From an uncultured Gammaproteobacteria bacterium (GTDB taxonomy: Bacteria; Pseudomonadota; Gammaproteobacteria; Arenicellales; CAJQKF01): a DNA stretch of 64,000 nt. The position numbers and the translations under genes were made by a program. This document shows positions 36,917 through 46,802 of the stretch, in pieces. The DNA lies in assembly GCA_905478855.1 (NCBI GenBank), contig CAJQKF010000021.1, forward strand, positions 1 through 64,000, given 5' to 3'. The stretch's first letter is position 1; the number at the start of each line of letters is the position of its first letter. The notes beneath the pieces are model-generated. The model was given only the letters and a program-made list of their open reading frames with translations, searched no databases and was not told the origin of the DNA.

Positions 36917-36944
36917 ATAGACACTCTACGTATAAAAATGTTCC
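36917..36944 (-). promoter_or_regulatory. Sigma-E/AlgU-like promoter for the polA-engB sRNA
   Basis: Reading the minus strand, GGAACAT (36944-36938), a 16-base spacer and TCTAT (36921-36917) match the extracytoplasmic-stress sigma consensus GGAACTT-N16-TCTGA closely. The predicted start is about 5-8 bases downstream, near 36911. ErsA in Pseudomonas is driven by the sigma-E family factor AlgU from the equivalent position, which makes the match more convincing. Confidence 0.6.
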
Positions 36945-37084
36945 GCACATTACCTATTCGTAACGCTATAGCGTACGAAATATTACCCGATGTTATGAAA
37001 CAAAGTTTATGTTATCCAAGGCTTTTTCATAATCCTGCAATCCATGCATAGCGACTTCACAACGTTCAATATGAAATAATTCTT

Positions 37085-39766
37085 TTAGTGAGCCTGAGCC
37101 CAGTTTTCTCCAACGCCTGCCTCGACCTCTAATGGTACTCTCAGTTGTGCCACATCAATCATAATTGCGGACGCTATTTCAGTAACTTCTGAAATTAATT
37201 CCTTAGGAGCTTCAAGCACCAATTCATCATGAACCTGCAGAATCATCCGTACCTGTGGTTGTTGTGTAAGAATCCATTGATCTACTTTAATCATTGCCAT
37301 TTTAATTAAATCAGCAGCAGTGCCCTGCATGGGAGCGTTGATTGCAGTGCGTTCGGCGTATTGTCTTCGTTGAAAATTACTCGATCTAATTTCGGGCAAA
37401 TAAAGTCTTCGGCCAAATACCGTTTCAACATACTGCTTTTCCTTAGCGACTTCACGAGTCGTATCCATAAATTTTTTCACCCCAGGATAACGTTCAAAAT
37501 ATAAATCAATGTATTCCTGAGCACTTTTACGATCAATACCGAGTTGCCGACCAAGACCAAATGCCGACATTCCATAAATAAGGCCAAAGTTTATCGCCTT
37601 TGCGGAACGCCTTTGGTCATCGCTTACCTGATCGTCATCAACACCAAAAACTTCAGCCGCAGTGGCACGATGTACATCACGCCTTTCTGCGAACGCACTT
37701 AGTAAACTTACATCCTCACTCAAGTGAGCCATAATTCGTAATTCAATTTGACTATAGTCAATTGCAACCAATTGATTTCCTGAATCCGCAACAAATGCCT
37801 CGCGAATGCGTCTACCTTCGGCAGTCCGAATCGGAATGTTTTGTAAATTTGGATCAGATGATGAAAGTCTGCCAGTTGCCGCAACGGCTTGATGATAAGA
37901 CGTATGAATACGACCCGTCGCAGGATTAACAATAAGGGGTAATTTATCCGTATAGGTAGATTTAAGCTTAATTAGGCTCCGATGCTCGAGTATCAAGCTA
38001 GGTAGTTCGTAATTTTCTGCTAACTCTTGTAATACGTTCTCCGCGGTGGACGGCTGACCTTTGGGAGTCTTACTAATAACGGGGAGTCCAAGTTTTTCAA
38101 AGAAAATATGTTGAATCTGCTTTGGCGAAGCGATATTGAATACTTCGCCAGCAACATCATGAGATTTCGCCTCAATCTGTTCAGTTCGAGCCTTTAATTC
38201 GGCACTTTGTTGATACAGCATATCAACATTCACACCGACACCGTTGCGCTCGATACGCGATAGCACGGATAACAGCGGAAGTTCAACTTCAGTTAGTAAT
38301 TTACGAAGAGTTGGCTCCGAGTCCAATTTCGATTCAAAGTACTCAAACAAGCGAAAGGTTATGTCTGCATCTTCCGCAGCGTAATCTTTTGCTACTTCCA
38401 ATTCAACCTTGTTAAAGGTAATTTGGTTTTTACCCTTGCCTGCGACATCTTCGAACTTTATGGTTTTTAGTCCAAGGTATTTGCTGGCAAGTGTATCCAT
38501 ATCATGCCTGGAACCTGTGCTATCTAGAACATAAGACGACAGCATAGTGTCACCAACGATTCCGTTTATCTCGAACCCGTGATTTTCAAGAACTGTTTGA
38601 TCATATTTTAGATTTTGTCCTACCTTACCTACACTAGCATCCGATAGAAGCGGTCCCAACAATTCATTTACCTCGGAGAGTGAAAGCTGCTCTGGAGCAT
38701 TTTCATAGTCATGAGCGACAGGTAGATAAGCCGCTTTTCCAGTCTCGCAGCAAAATGAAAAACCCACTAAACACGCGGTCATCGAGTTTACGGATGTAGT
38801 CTCCGTATCGATCGCAAAAGTCCCCGAAGCTCTCAAACGAGAAATCCAGTCAACCAGAGCAACTTTTGTCAGAATCAGGTCATAATCAACCTCTATAACA
38901 TTCTCCGGTTCTTCCTCGTCTGCCCCACCAAGTTCCGCAAGCCAGCTTCGGAATTCGTAAGTTGCAAACAATTCACGTAACACGGTTTCATCAACTTCTA
39001 AAACACGCATCGATTCCGCGTCGGCGTGCAGTGAAACATCACATTTAATGGTCACCAACTGTCGGGAAAGTTCAATTTGATCCAGGCTGGCACGAAGATT
39101 TTCTCCAACTTTACCCTTAATATCGTCGGCGTGCGCAATAATAGTATCTAGATCATTGTACTGTTCAAGCCATTTAGCGGCAGTTTTAGGCCCTACTTTT
39201 GGAACGCCCGGAATATTATCGGAGGTATCGCCTATCAAGGTAAGATAGTCAATTATCTGCTCAGGTAAGACACCGAACTTTGATTTAACCCCTTCGATGT
39301 CATAGGTAATATCCTTCATCGTATCCAACATGACAACATTGCTGTCAACCAGTTGGGCTAAATCCTTGTCACTACTGACTATTGTCACCTTAACACCGTC
39401 CGCAGAAGCACTGCGTGACAAAGTTCCGATCACATCATCAGCCTCCACACCGCGCTCACAGAGTAGTGGCAATCCAAGCGCAACAACGGCTCGATGAATC
39501 GGCTCGATCTGACTTCGTAAATCATCCGGCATCGGCGGTCGGTTCGCCTTGTACTCAGGGTACATTTCATTACGAAACGTCGATCCTTTTGCATCAAAGA
39601 CAACTACCATATGGGTAGGCTTATATTGCTCTTCGAGACGACGCAGCATATTAATAACACCGTATATTGCACCCGTCGCCTGACGCTCAGAGTTTTGCAA
39701 ATTAGGCATCGCGTGGAACGCCCGAAAGAGATAGGAAGAACCGTCAACCAAAAAGAGTTGTTTCAT
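37085..39766 (-). CDS. polA: DNA polymerase I
   Basis: The 893-residue enzyme has all three domains. The 5'-3' flap exonuclease (about 1-290) shows VDGSSYLFRAFHA and GVEADDVIGTL. The 3'-5' proofreading domain (about 300-490) has FAIDTETTSV, QNLKYDQTVL and YAAEDADITF, so its metal-binding acidic residues are intact. The polymerase domain has VAIDYSQIELRIMAHLSED, the O-helix RRSAKAINFGLIYGMSAFG and QVHDELVLEA. It removes Okazaki primers and repairs gaps. It is transcribed towards the sRNA and engB. Confidence 0.98.
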   Translation of the reverse strand: MKQLFLVDGSSYLFRAFHAMPNLQNSERQATGAIYGVINMLRRLEEQYKPTHMVVVFDAKGSTFRNEMYPEYKANRPPMPDDLRSQIEPIHRAVVALGLPLLCERGVEADDVIGTLSRSASADGVKVTIVSSDKDLAQLVDSNVVMLDTMKDITYDIEGVKSKFGVLPEQIIDYLTLIGDTSDNIPGVPKVGPKTAAKWLEQYNDLDTIIAHADDIKGKVGENLRASLDQIELSRQLVTIKCDVSLHADAESMRVLEVDETVLRELFATYEFRSWLAELGGADEEEPENVIEVDYDLILTKVALVDWISRLRASGTFAIDTETTSVNSMTACLVGFSFCCETGKAAYLPVAHDYENAPEQLSLSEVNELLGPLLSDASVGKVGQNLKYDQTVLENHGFEINGIVGDTMLSSYVLDSTGSRHDMDTLASKYLGLKTIKFEDVAGKGKNQITFNKVELEVAKDYAAEDADITFRLFEYFESKLDSEPTLRKLLTEVELPLLSVLSRIERNGVGVNVDMLYQQSAELKARTEQIEAKSHDVAGEVFNIASPKQIQHIFFEKLGLPVISKTPKGQPSTAENVLQELAENYELPSLILEHRSLIKLKSTYTDKLPLIVNPATGRIHTSYHQAVAATGRLSSSDPNLQNIPIRTAEGRRIREAFVADSGNQLVAIDYSQIELRIMAHLSEDVSLLSAFAERRDVHRATAAEVFGVDDDQVSDDQRRSAKAINFGLIYGMSAFGLGRQLGIDRKSAQEYIDLYFERYPGVKKFMDTTREVAKEKQYVETVFGRRLYLPEIRSSNFQRRQYAERTAINAPMQGTAADLIKMAMIKVDQWILTQQPQVRMILQVHDELVLEAPKELISEVTEIASAIMIDVAQLRVPLEVEAGVGENWAQAH

Positions 39767-39845
39767 GAGTCAGCTATAGCATTAGAAAACCTAATTGTAA
39801 CGCTTAATAGGCAGCACTCACCAGAAACTGCAAGATAAAGAAATT

Positions 39846-41048
39846 CTAATGAGATACGCCGCCACCATCTGCATTAACGTTTGAGGAACCTAATGCACCG
39901 AGAAACAGTGCGGCACTTATTACAAAAAAAGAAACCAGAGCCAGACCGGCCGCCATCCATAATGCTAATTGATACGTTCCATAAACATCATAGACTAAGC
40001 CCGCCACCCAAGGAGCAACCAGTCCCGCCGTACCCCAGGCGGTAAATACCTTCCCGTAGGCACGGACTCCTGCATTGACGCCAAAAATGGACGAGATAGC
40101 AACGGGATATGCGACAATGATTGCACCATATAACAATCCAACTAATGCCAATAAGGGCAGAATAAGGCTACTTTGTGCTATTGATAGCAAACACAGTGCA
40201 ATAACAGAAAAAAACGGGAAGACAGCGATTAATTTTCGAGCAGAAACACGATCTGAAAGCCATCCACTTAGTAGACTTCCTGGGATTCCACTTATGGTTA
40301 ATAACGCCGGCGCCAGTATAAGCTGAGCCGTTGGAATACCTGATTCTCTGGCTATCCCAGTCGCATGCCCAATGGCCATCAAGCCTGCAGCCACTGCAGT
40401 ACCGTAACCGATCCAGAGTAAAATCAACTTTCGAGACTGCAAGGCAGGCAACGATGTTTGGGTTTCGTCCTGATTCTGGAAACGACCTTTAGTATGGCGT
40501 AAAACCCACCAAACAATCGGAACAAACAGCAACAAGACCATAGCCAACGCTATAAATCCTCCACCAACACCGCTATGTTCTATACCCAATGTGAGTAACC
40601 ACGGAGACAGACAAGCTCCTACAGAATACGCCGCCGTTACAAAACCCATTAATACGCCTTTACGCTCTGGCATTCGTTGTGCAGGTAGTTGCAATGCAAA
40701 GGCATAACCCAAACCATTGGTAAAGCCAAACACAACTCCATATCCAATCCATGCGCCGTACAAACTTCCGGACACAGAAGCCAACAGCAAACCCACGGAT
40801 GCAGCAATTACGACCACGGGGGCAAAAACCCGAATCGGAATTAATGCAAAAATTCTGTGTCCAATCAAAACAGCAACCGTAAGACTCATCAGCGCAATAG
40901 AATAGGTAAGGCTCACCGACGATCGTGATACAGCAAATATCCGCTCCATGGGTTCTACAAACACTGAGAACCCGTGCACAGAACCAAACAAAAAAGATAG
41001 AAGCAAACAGGCAACCAGAACGGGGCTATCAATTTTAGCCTTTGACAT
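39846..41048 (-). CDS. Major facilitator superfamily transporter
   Basis: The 400-residue protein has about 12 hydrophobic helices. It starts VLVACLLLSFLFGSVHGFSVF, with loop sequences LSGWLSDRVSARKLIAVFP (the MFS loop motif region, around residue 265) and VYDVYGTYQLALWMA near the C-terminus. The layout resembles the oxalate/formate antiporter-like (OFA) or monocarboxylate group, but the substrate cannot be deduced. It is 79 bp downstream of polA's start region on the same strand and may be monocistronic. Confidence 0.85.
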   Translation of the reverse strand: MSKAKIDSPVLVACLLLSFLFGSVHGFSVFVEPMERIFAVSRSSVSLTYSIALMSLTVAVLIGHRIFALIPIRVFAPVVVIAASVGLLLASVSGSLYGAWIGYGVVFGFTNGLGYAFALQLPAQRMPERKGVLMGFVTAAYSVGACLSPWLLTLGIEHSGVGGGFIALAMVLLLFVPIVWWVLRHTKGRFQNQDETQTSLPALQSRKLILLWIGYGTAVAAGLMAIGHATGIARESGIPTAQLILAPALLTISGIPGSLLSGWLSDRVSARKLIAVFPFFSVIALCLLSIAQSSLILPLLALVGLLYGAIIVAYPVAISSIFGVNAGVRAYGKVFTAWGTAGLVAPWVAGLVYDVYGTYQLALWMAAGLALVSFFVISAALFLGALGSSNVNADGGGVSH

Positions 41049-41137
41049 ATCTAAATTTCACTCTGCAGATGGTGATTATGTGTTCAGATTATCAGTTTAT
41101 TGATAATCCTCCACATAATGTGTCTACCACACGCCAC

Positions 41138-43609
41138 CTACAGTCGTGCCAACAACCGGATCGGTAATACATCAAGTAGTTTTCGAAGGCTAGCGTAACC
41201 ACAGAGAGCGACAAGGGTTGCTGTACCGATAATAGTAAGCACTAGCCAATGCCAAGGTGGATGATAAATAAAACCAAATATACGATCTGCTAGGATCCAA
41301 CCACTAAGAATTGCCAATCCGCCACCAAGCGCCCCCGACAATCCACCAAGCAGCGCAAATTCACACAGTACGTTGCGTCTTATTCGACGTTTACGCGCTC
41401 CTAGCGTCTTATAAAGTGCTATCTCCCTCAATCGAACACTGCGTTGACCTTGCAGCACCCCAACCAATACAAGCAGCGCCGCTCCTAAGGTAAATACGAA
41501 CACTGCACCTACTGCACCGCTGGCCTGATTAGCTAAACTACGAAAACGTTGCAGTAACATATCCAAATTGATCGCAGACACATTTGAAAACGAACGACTT
41601 ATATCATTAATAAATAGATTGATATTCTTATTCACTTGCACACTAGTTATGTAGTGGCGAGGTGCACCCTCTAATAAACCAGGGGAACCGATGACGAAAA
41701 AATTTGGGCGCATGGTATCCCAGCGAACGGCACGCAGACTCGTTACGTTTGCTTCTAACTTTAGCCCTCCAATATCCACTCCAAGTAAATCGCCAATTTC
41801 AATACCCAACAACTTGGCCGTATCTTCCTCAACGGACCACCCGGATTCATCGGCACTAAACCAGCGTCCTGCTGTAATGGTATTAGCAACCGGAAGGTCC
41901 GCGAGTTCGGTTAGATTAAACTCATGATTTACACGATGCTGAGCCGATTTATCTTCAAGCTCATCGGCATTAATGCCTTGCCCATTCAGACTTATGATTC
42001 GACCACGAATGATCGGAAACATAGGTGTTGTCTGAGCCCCAAGTTGGGAAATCTTTTTCTGAATTTCTTCAACATCCGGTTCCTGTATGTTTATAAGAAA
42101 AACATTAGGTGCATCTTGGGGCACACTTCTTTCCCATGCTGCAAACAAATCGGCACACACAACTCCCAGCAACACCAATGCAAAAACCGTTGTCCCAAAG
42201 GCACAAGCAAGCCACGCACTTCGACTACTATTAGCGCTAATCGCCTTCAATGCGTAATAAATTGAGGAAGAACGCGGCTTTATGATCTTACCGGCAGCGT
42301 ATATGAGCAGTTTTAAAACGGACCATAACAATAATCCTGCAATAGATAGTCCCACAACAACGATGCCCGCCAATTCGGCATCCCGTGCAAGTATAAATGC
42401 CACACACACAATAAGACTAACAACACCGAGAACCGCTACCCGATTTCGACCAACAACATCCCCCTGACGTGAGCGCAAAACCTCGATCGAAGAAACTCCT
42501 TTTAACGAGAGCAATAACGGCAGAGTCACTGCCAACATCGCCAAAATAGAAACAGCAAACACAAGCAACAAAGGTGTAAGAGAGATTCCCGGCAACTCGA
42601 TCCCGGAAGCTTGTGTGACAACATTTACAGCCATATTTTGTGCAACATAACCAAATATAATGCCAATAAGTGCGACAGGTATTGCGGATACTAAATATAT
42701 CCATAAGTAATTCGTAACAATGCTCGCATGGGATTTACCGAGGCATCGAAGCAATGCAACTTCATTGCTCTGCCGTCGCCACAGGCCTTGTGCAGCTAAA
42801 GCCATTGCAACGACAGCTAACACTACTGATAACAATACAGCAAGTCGAAGATATGAGACAACACGTCCTATTGTGCCTCGAACATCGCTTTGCCTAATAT
42901 CTGCAATAATCCAAGATTCATAGGATTTCAATGTGGGTTCTACCGAATTACCGAAAGCCGCGATCTGGTCACTATCTCCAGCCAACATAAGCCGAAAACG
43001 CGCTCGACTTGCCGGAGTAATCAAACCAGTTGATGCTAGATCCGACATATTCATCATTACTCGAGGTGCAAGCCGCAGCATTCCCGCACCGCCCTCGGGC
43101 TCAAGCATGATTTCTCGATCCGGCACAAATGAAAGCTTGCCTAAGGTTGATTCGGATTTTCCAAGATCCAGACTAACGGCCAACTGACTAGCGACCCACA
43201 CGCGTCTAGGCTTCGGTATATCTGTAGCAATTTCATTACTATCGGGGTTTCCACTATCGCGCAACAACAATTCACCGCGTAATGGATAACCATCGGTTAC
43301 CGCTCGAACACCAACAAGCTGACTTCCCTCGGGAGAACCGAGCATACTCACAAAGCTCACGCTCTGAGCAACTTGCAAATCGAATTGCGCGGCGAGTTCG
43401 ATTATTTCGTCACGTACGGGTCGTGTCGACTCGACCAACGCATCAGCTCCGAATATCGCACTCGTTCGAGCTTGCATACCCTGTTCAACACGATCACTGA
43501 ACATACTTACCGATGTGATAGCTACGCTAACCAAAATCAATGCTACACCGAGCAGTCGAAACTCGGTCAATCGCAATTGTCGTAAAAAATCCCGAAAAAA
43601 TAATTTCAC
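41138..43609 (-). CDS. ybbP: ABC transporter permease, YbbP-type (FtsX-like)
   Basis: The 823-residue membrane protein has an N-terminal helix (about 17-38) and a large periplasmic region. It then has clusters of helices typical of the duplicated FtsX/MacB-type permease, with a conserved segment GQRSVRLREIALYKTLGARK near residue 725. It overlaps the upstream ATPase gene by 4 bp (ATGA at 43606-43609). The genes ybbA-ybbP beside tesA match the E. coli ybb locus. The family is linked to lipoprotein or envelope processes but the substrate is unproven. Confidence 0.9.
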   Translation of the reverse strand: MKLFFRDFLRQLRLTEFRLLGVALILVSVAITSVSMFSDRVEQGMQARTSAIFGADALVESTRPVRDEIIELAAQFDLQVAQSVSFVSMLGSPEGSQLVGVRAVTDGYPLRGELLLRDSGNPDSNEIATDIPKPRRVWVASQLAVSLDLGKSESTLGKLSFVPDREIMLEPEGGAGMLRLAPRVMMNMSDLASTGLITPASRARFRLMLAGDSDQIAAFGNSVEPTLKSYESWIIADIRQSDVRGTIGRVVSYLRLAVLLSVVLAVVAMALAAQGLWRRQSNEVALLRCLGKSHASIVTNYLWIYLVSAIPVALIGIIFGYVAQNMAVNVVTQASGIELPGISLTPLLLVFAVSILAMLAVTLPLLLSLKGVSSIEVLRSRQGDVVGRNRVAVLGVVSLIVCVAFILARDAELAGIVVVGLSIAGLLLWSVLKLLIYAAGKIIKPRSSSIYYALKAISANSSRSAWLACAFGTTVFALVLLGVVCADLFAAWERSVPQDAPNVFLINIQEPDVEEIQKKISQLGAQTTPMFPIIRGRIISLNGQGINADELEDKSAQHRVNHEFNLTELADLPVANTITAGRWFSADESGWSVEEDTAKLLGIEIGDLLGVDIGGLKLEANVTSLRAVRWDTMRPNFFVIGSPGLLEGAPRHYITSVQVNKNINLFINDISRSFSNVSAINLDMLLQRFRSLANQASGAVGAVFVFTLGAALLVLVGVLQGQRSVRLREIALYKTLGARKRRIRRNVLCEFALLGGLSGALGGGLAILSGWILADRIFGFIYHPPWHWLVLTIIGTATLVALCGYASLRKLLDVLPIRLLARL

Positions 43610-44295
43610 GATACCAACCTGCCACCATCTAGTCGAAAAATACGATCACAGCGCGAAGCTAAATCACTATCGTGAGTCACCAATACAAGAGTGCAACCTA
43701 TTTCATTGCACAAAGAGAAGAGCAGATCACAAACCTGATCCCTAGTTCCGTGGTCCAAGTTACCCGTCGGTTCATCGGCAAATAACAGGCTAGGACCAAT
43801 GACTATCGCGCGTGCCAGAGCGACCCGTTGTTGTTCGCCACCGCTAAGTTGAGATGGAAGATGATTTCCACGTTCGGATAACCCTACTTTATCAAGAGCG
43901 GACAGCGCACGCTCCGTAATGTTTTCACTACGATGTACGACCTCCAGCGCCAATTGGACGTTTTCCAATGCCGTAAGGTTAGGAAGCAGATGGAATGACT
44001 GAAATACAAATCCGACTTTGCCATTTCGCAGAGCTGCGCGCTCATCTTCATCCAAACTTTCCAAAGATGAACCGAGTAAATCAATTGCGCCAGAACTGGG
44101 AGAATCCAGACCAGCCAGCAAGCCAAGTAAGGTTGTCTTTCCAGAACCCGAAGATCCGACAATAGCAACAGATTGTTGTGCCTCAATACTTAACGATACA
44201 TCCGTTAAGATGTGAATTGTTTGATCACCAAGATTAACCCTTTTGCTCACATTTGACGCTTGCAGGACCAAGCCTGCTGCATTACTGTTACCCAT
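43606..44295 (-). CDS. ybbA: ABC transporter ATP-binding protein, YbbA-type
   Basis: The 229-residue ATPase of the LolD/MacB-like class has Walker [14 protein letters not shown] (about 51-63), Q loop [12 protein letters not shown], signature [15 protein letters not shown], and Walker [13 protein letters not shown]. The stop overlaps the permease start by four bases, indicating coupled translation. It is divergent from tesA by 26 bp, an arrangement conserved in gammaproteobacteria. Confidence 0.93.
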   Translation of the reverse strand: MGNSNAAGLVLQASNVSKRVNLGDQTIHILTDVSLSIEAQQSVAIVGSSGSGKTTLLGLLAGLDSPSSGAIDLLGSSLESLDEDERAALRNGKVGFVFQSFHLLPNLTALENVQLALEVVHRSENITERALSALDKVGLSERGNHLPSQLSGGEQQRVALARAIVIGPSLLFADEPTGNLDHGTRDQVCDLLFSLCNEIGCTLVLVTHDSDLASRCDRIFRLDGGRLVS

Positions 44296-44321
44296 AATTT
44301 CTTTCCGTATAGAATATATTC

Positions 44322-44948
44322 ATGTCTACATTTTTTGTTAATCGTTTACCGACTTTAGTTTTTTTATTACTTCTCGTCGTACAAACATCTGTAACGCACG
44401 CCCAGCAACGTATCGTCGTACTAGGCGATAGCATCAGCGCAGCCTATGGCATATCCGTTGCGGAAGGCTGGGTGCAACTACTTAAAGATCGCATTGCAAA
44501 TGAGAATATTAAAGTTATAAACGCCAGCATTAGCGGTGAAACAACATCTGGTGGTAGTACGCGCATATCTCAAGTACTACACGACCATAAGCCCAGCATC
44601 TTAATTCTAGAACTTGGAGCTAATGATGGACTTCGTGGCTTGAGCATACAAACCATGCGCGCCAATCTTTCGACCATAATAGAACAAACCCTAAACCACC
44701 CGGCGCGTATTCTACTATTAGGCATGAACATTCCGGCGAATTATGGACAAACCTACACTAGTCAATTTGAACAAACTTACAGTGAGTTGGCCCAAACCTA
44801 TCAACTTGAGCTTGTTCCATCTTTTCTAGGCACGGTCGGGTTGGATTATGACCTGATGCAAGAGGATGGAATCCATCCTAATAGCGCAGCACAAGCAATC
44901 TTACTTGACCAGCTTTGGCCAAAATTAAAAGTCATGCTGCAAAATTAA
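44322..44948 (+). CDS. tesA: Multifunctional acyl-CoA thioesterase I / arylesterase
   Basis: The 208-residue SGNH hydrolase has a signal peptide to about residue 27 (TSVTHA). It has block I GDSISAAYGIS with the catalytic Ser, block III GANDGLRGL with Asn, and block V DGIHPNS with the catalytic Asp and His. It acts in the periplasm on acyl-CoA, esters and lysophospholipids. The position divergent from ybbA-ybbP supports the assignment. It is convergent with the batD gene, 5 bp apart. Confidence 0.95.
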   Translation: MSTFFVNRLPTLVFLLLLVVQTSVTHAQQRIVVLGDSISAAYGISVAEGWVQLLKDRIANENIKVINASISGETTSGGSTRISQVLHDHKPSILILELGANDGLRGLSIQTMRANLSTIIEQTLNHPARILLLGMNIPANYGQTYTSQFEQTYSELAQTYQLELVPSFLGTVGLDYDLMQEDGIHPNSAAQAILLDQLWPKLKVMLQN

Positions 44949-44953
44949 ATTGC

Positions 44954-46681
44954 CTAATGTTGCGTATAAAGCTCGGGCAATTGAGCGTGGGGCTTTGCGG
45001 GAATAGTTTCTTTGTTAATTTTTAATAAACCATCAAGTTCAGTCCATAATTGTGGACCTTTGAAATCTTCTATCCCTTTTCCATAACAAGCATCATTCAG
45101 GCGACCTAATGGCTCTTCTAACAGCGGAGCTTTCAACGCCTCAATAACGCCATCCAACGAGATCACAGGGCCGCTACTACAAACCGAATTACACCACGCA
45201 ATAATTGCTTGTCGTGCTGCAACGGCATTGTTTGACAACAAGGCTTTCTTTATATTTTTACGAGCAACCTTACTCCGAGCAACAGGATGAGTATCAACAT
45301 CGCTCGATTTGCCGACGTGTGGTCGCCGATAATATCCATTTACCGCCAATAATAATGTAGCCAACCATAAAACAGCGAAGATAATAGTCCCATACTTCCA
45401 GCGTGACGACTGGCCTTGCTCGTGAACCAGTGAGCGCATACCAGTTGGCTTTTGGTTAGAAGAAACTTGCTGGGACAGCGCCTGATTTTCCATCACCTCG
45501 ATTGTGCGCCCAGGCAGTTGCACTGTTTTCTCAATATTTTCCTTAATATCCCACCAACTAACAGCCACAGAGGGTAATTGAAGTGGGCCTGCAACCAAGG
45601 GCACCAATGCAATTTTTTGCTCAAGAACACCGATCAATTCACTTTGATCCAATCCACTTTCGATTGTAGGTTTGTCCGGATAAGCACTAACTGTATCGGG
45701 AAAAGTGAGATTAAACTCCGGTAATTGTTGGCCACGAAGACCTCGAGCGACGAGTTTCAAGGTTCTCGTCACAGGCACACCAACTTCGAAACCTTCGCCG
45801 TTATTCTCCCAAGCTTCAGTCAATAAAACTTCAGTGGCCGGTAGCCACTTTTCAGCGCTATACAAAGCGGGTGGTGACTTTATGCTCAAAACCAATTCCT
45901 GACTACTCGCATTTACACGTCGCCCTCTACGAAAAAATGAATTTAGCGAAGCCTGACCGGTATCTTCAATTTCTCCAGTAAATCGAACTTTAGGAATCCG
46001 TAGGTCACCGCTTCGACTCGTATGTAATACATAACGGCGTTCAACAATAGAAAAACGATTACCGTTCTTCGTGGCCGTATAACGCAAATCGTCACCTAAT
46101 CGTTGCAACTGTGCACCATCAATTCTAGGTTCGTCCAGGCTACCTTCCATTAGGTTAACCGACTCGCTTATAAATAACTTAATCGATAACGTAATTGGCG
46201 CCTCTACCCATGTCTGCTCGGGGTTAGCCACCACTTCTACAAAAAATGCTGAACTCTCACCCGTTAAGACATCCTCGGGAAGAATATTTAGTTGAACAGG
46301 TTTACTCGATAAATTACCAATGGATAACTCAGGAATAACGGCTTGGCCCTCTCTTAAAGGTTCTAACTCAAATAATAATTGAGTTCTTATTGTCTGTGAG
46401 CCATTCACAATGCTTACACTTGAACTAGATGATCGCCCTAATACTTTAAAGCTTTTCTCCAAACCGGAAAGATTTATTTTATTGCCATCAATTTGCTGCA
46501 TTGCTTCAATTGTTAATCGAACAGTTTCGCCCATACGAACTGTATTTCGATCCACACTGGCATGCAAACCGGCATTTTGCGCCTGTAGAGGGGATGACAG
46601 TAAACTAAGAACAAATATTAGCCACAACGTAAAGGAACTTAATAGCGTCCAAAAATTAAAAAATAAGCGGTACAAAAGCAT
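44954..46681 (-). CDS. batD: BatD-like protein (oxygen tolerance family)
   Basis: The 575-residue protein has a signal sequence, tandem immunoglobulin-like beta domains starting HASVDRNTVRMGETVRLTIE, a transmembrane segment at about residue 428-448 and a helical cytoplasmic tail. It matches the BatD family of aerotolerance or MoxR-associated operons. It lies last in the minus-strand run moxR-DUF58-DUF4381-batA-batB/C-batD, after a 121-bp gap with no visible gene. Homologues in Bacteroides and Francisella are linked to stress tolerance; the molecular role is unsettled. Confidence 0.88.
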   Translation of the reverse strand: MLLYRLFFNFWTLLSSFTLWLIFVLSLLSSPLQAQNAGLHASVDRNTVRMGETVRLTIEAMQQIDGNKINLSGLEKSFKVLGRSSSSSVSIVNGSQTIRTQLLFELEPLREGQAVIPELSIGNLSSKPVQLNILPEDVLTGESSAFFVEVVANPEQTWVEAPITLSIKLFISESVNLMEGSLDEPRIDGAQLQRLGDDLRYTATKNGNRFSIVERRYVLHTSRSGDLRIPKVRFTGEIEDTGQASLNSFFRRGRRVNASSQELVLSIKSPPALYSAEKWLPATEVLLTEAWENNGEGFEVGVPVTRTLKLVARGLRGQQLPEFNLTFPDTVSAYPDKPTIESGLDQSELIGVLEQKIALVPLVAGPLQLPSVAVSWWDIKENIEKTVQLPGRTIEVMENQALSQQVSSNQKPTGMRSLVHEQGQSSRWKYGTIIFAVLWLATLLLAVNGYYRRPHVGKSSDVDTHPVARSKVARKNIKKALLSNNAVAARQAIIAWCNSVCSSGPVISLDGVIEALKAPLLEEPLGRLNDACYGKGIEDFKGPQLWTELDGLLKINKETIPAKPHAQLPELYTQH

Positions 46682-46802
46682 ATTAATTTACAATCATATA
46701 TAGTGATAAGAAATAGCGTGTGCACATACCGGTGGCGATGTGTTCATCAAGATTAAACCGTTCTTTTACTTCTAAATTAAACATCGTTTTTACCACCACA
46801 AA

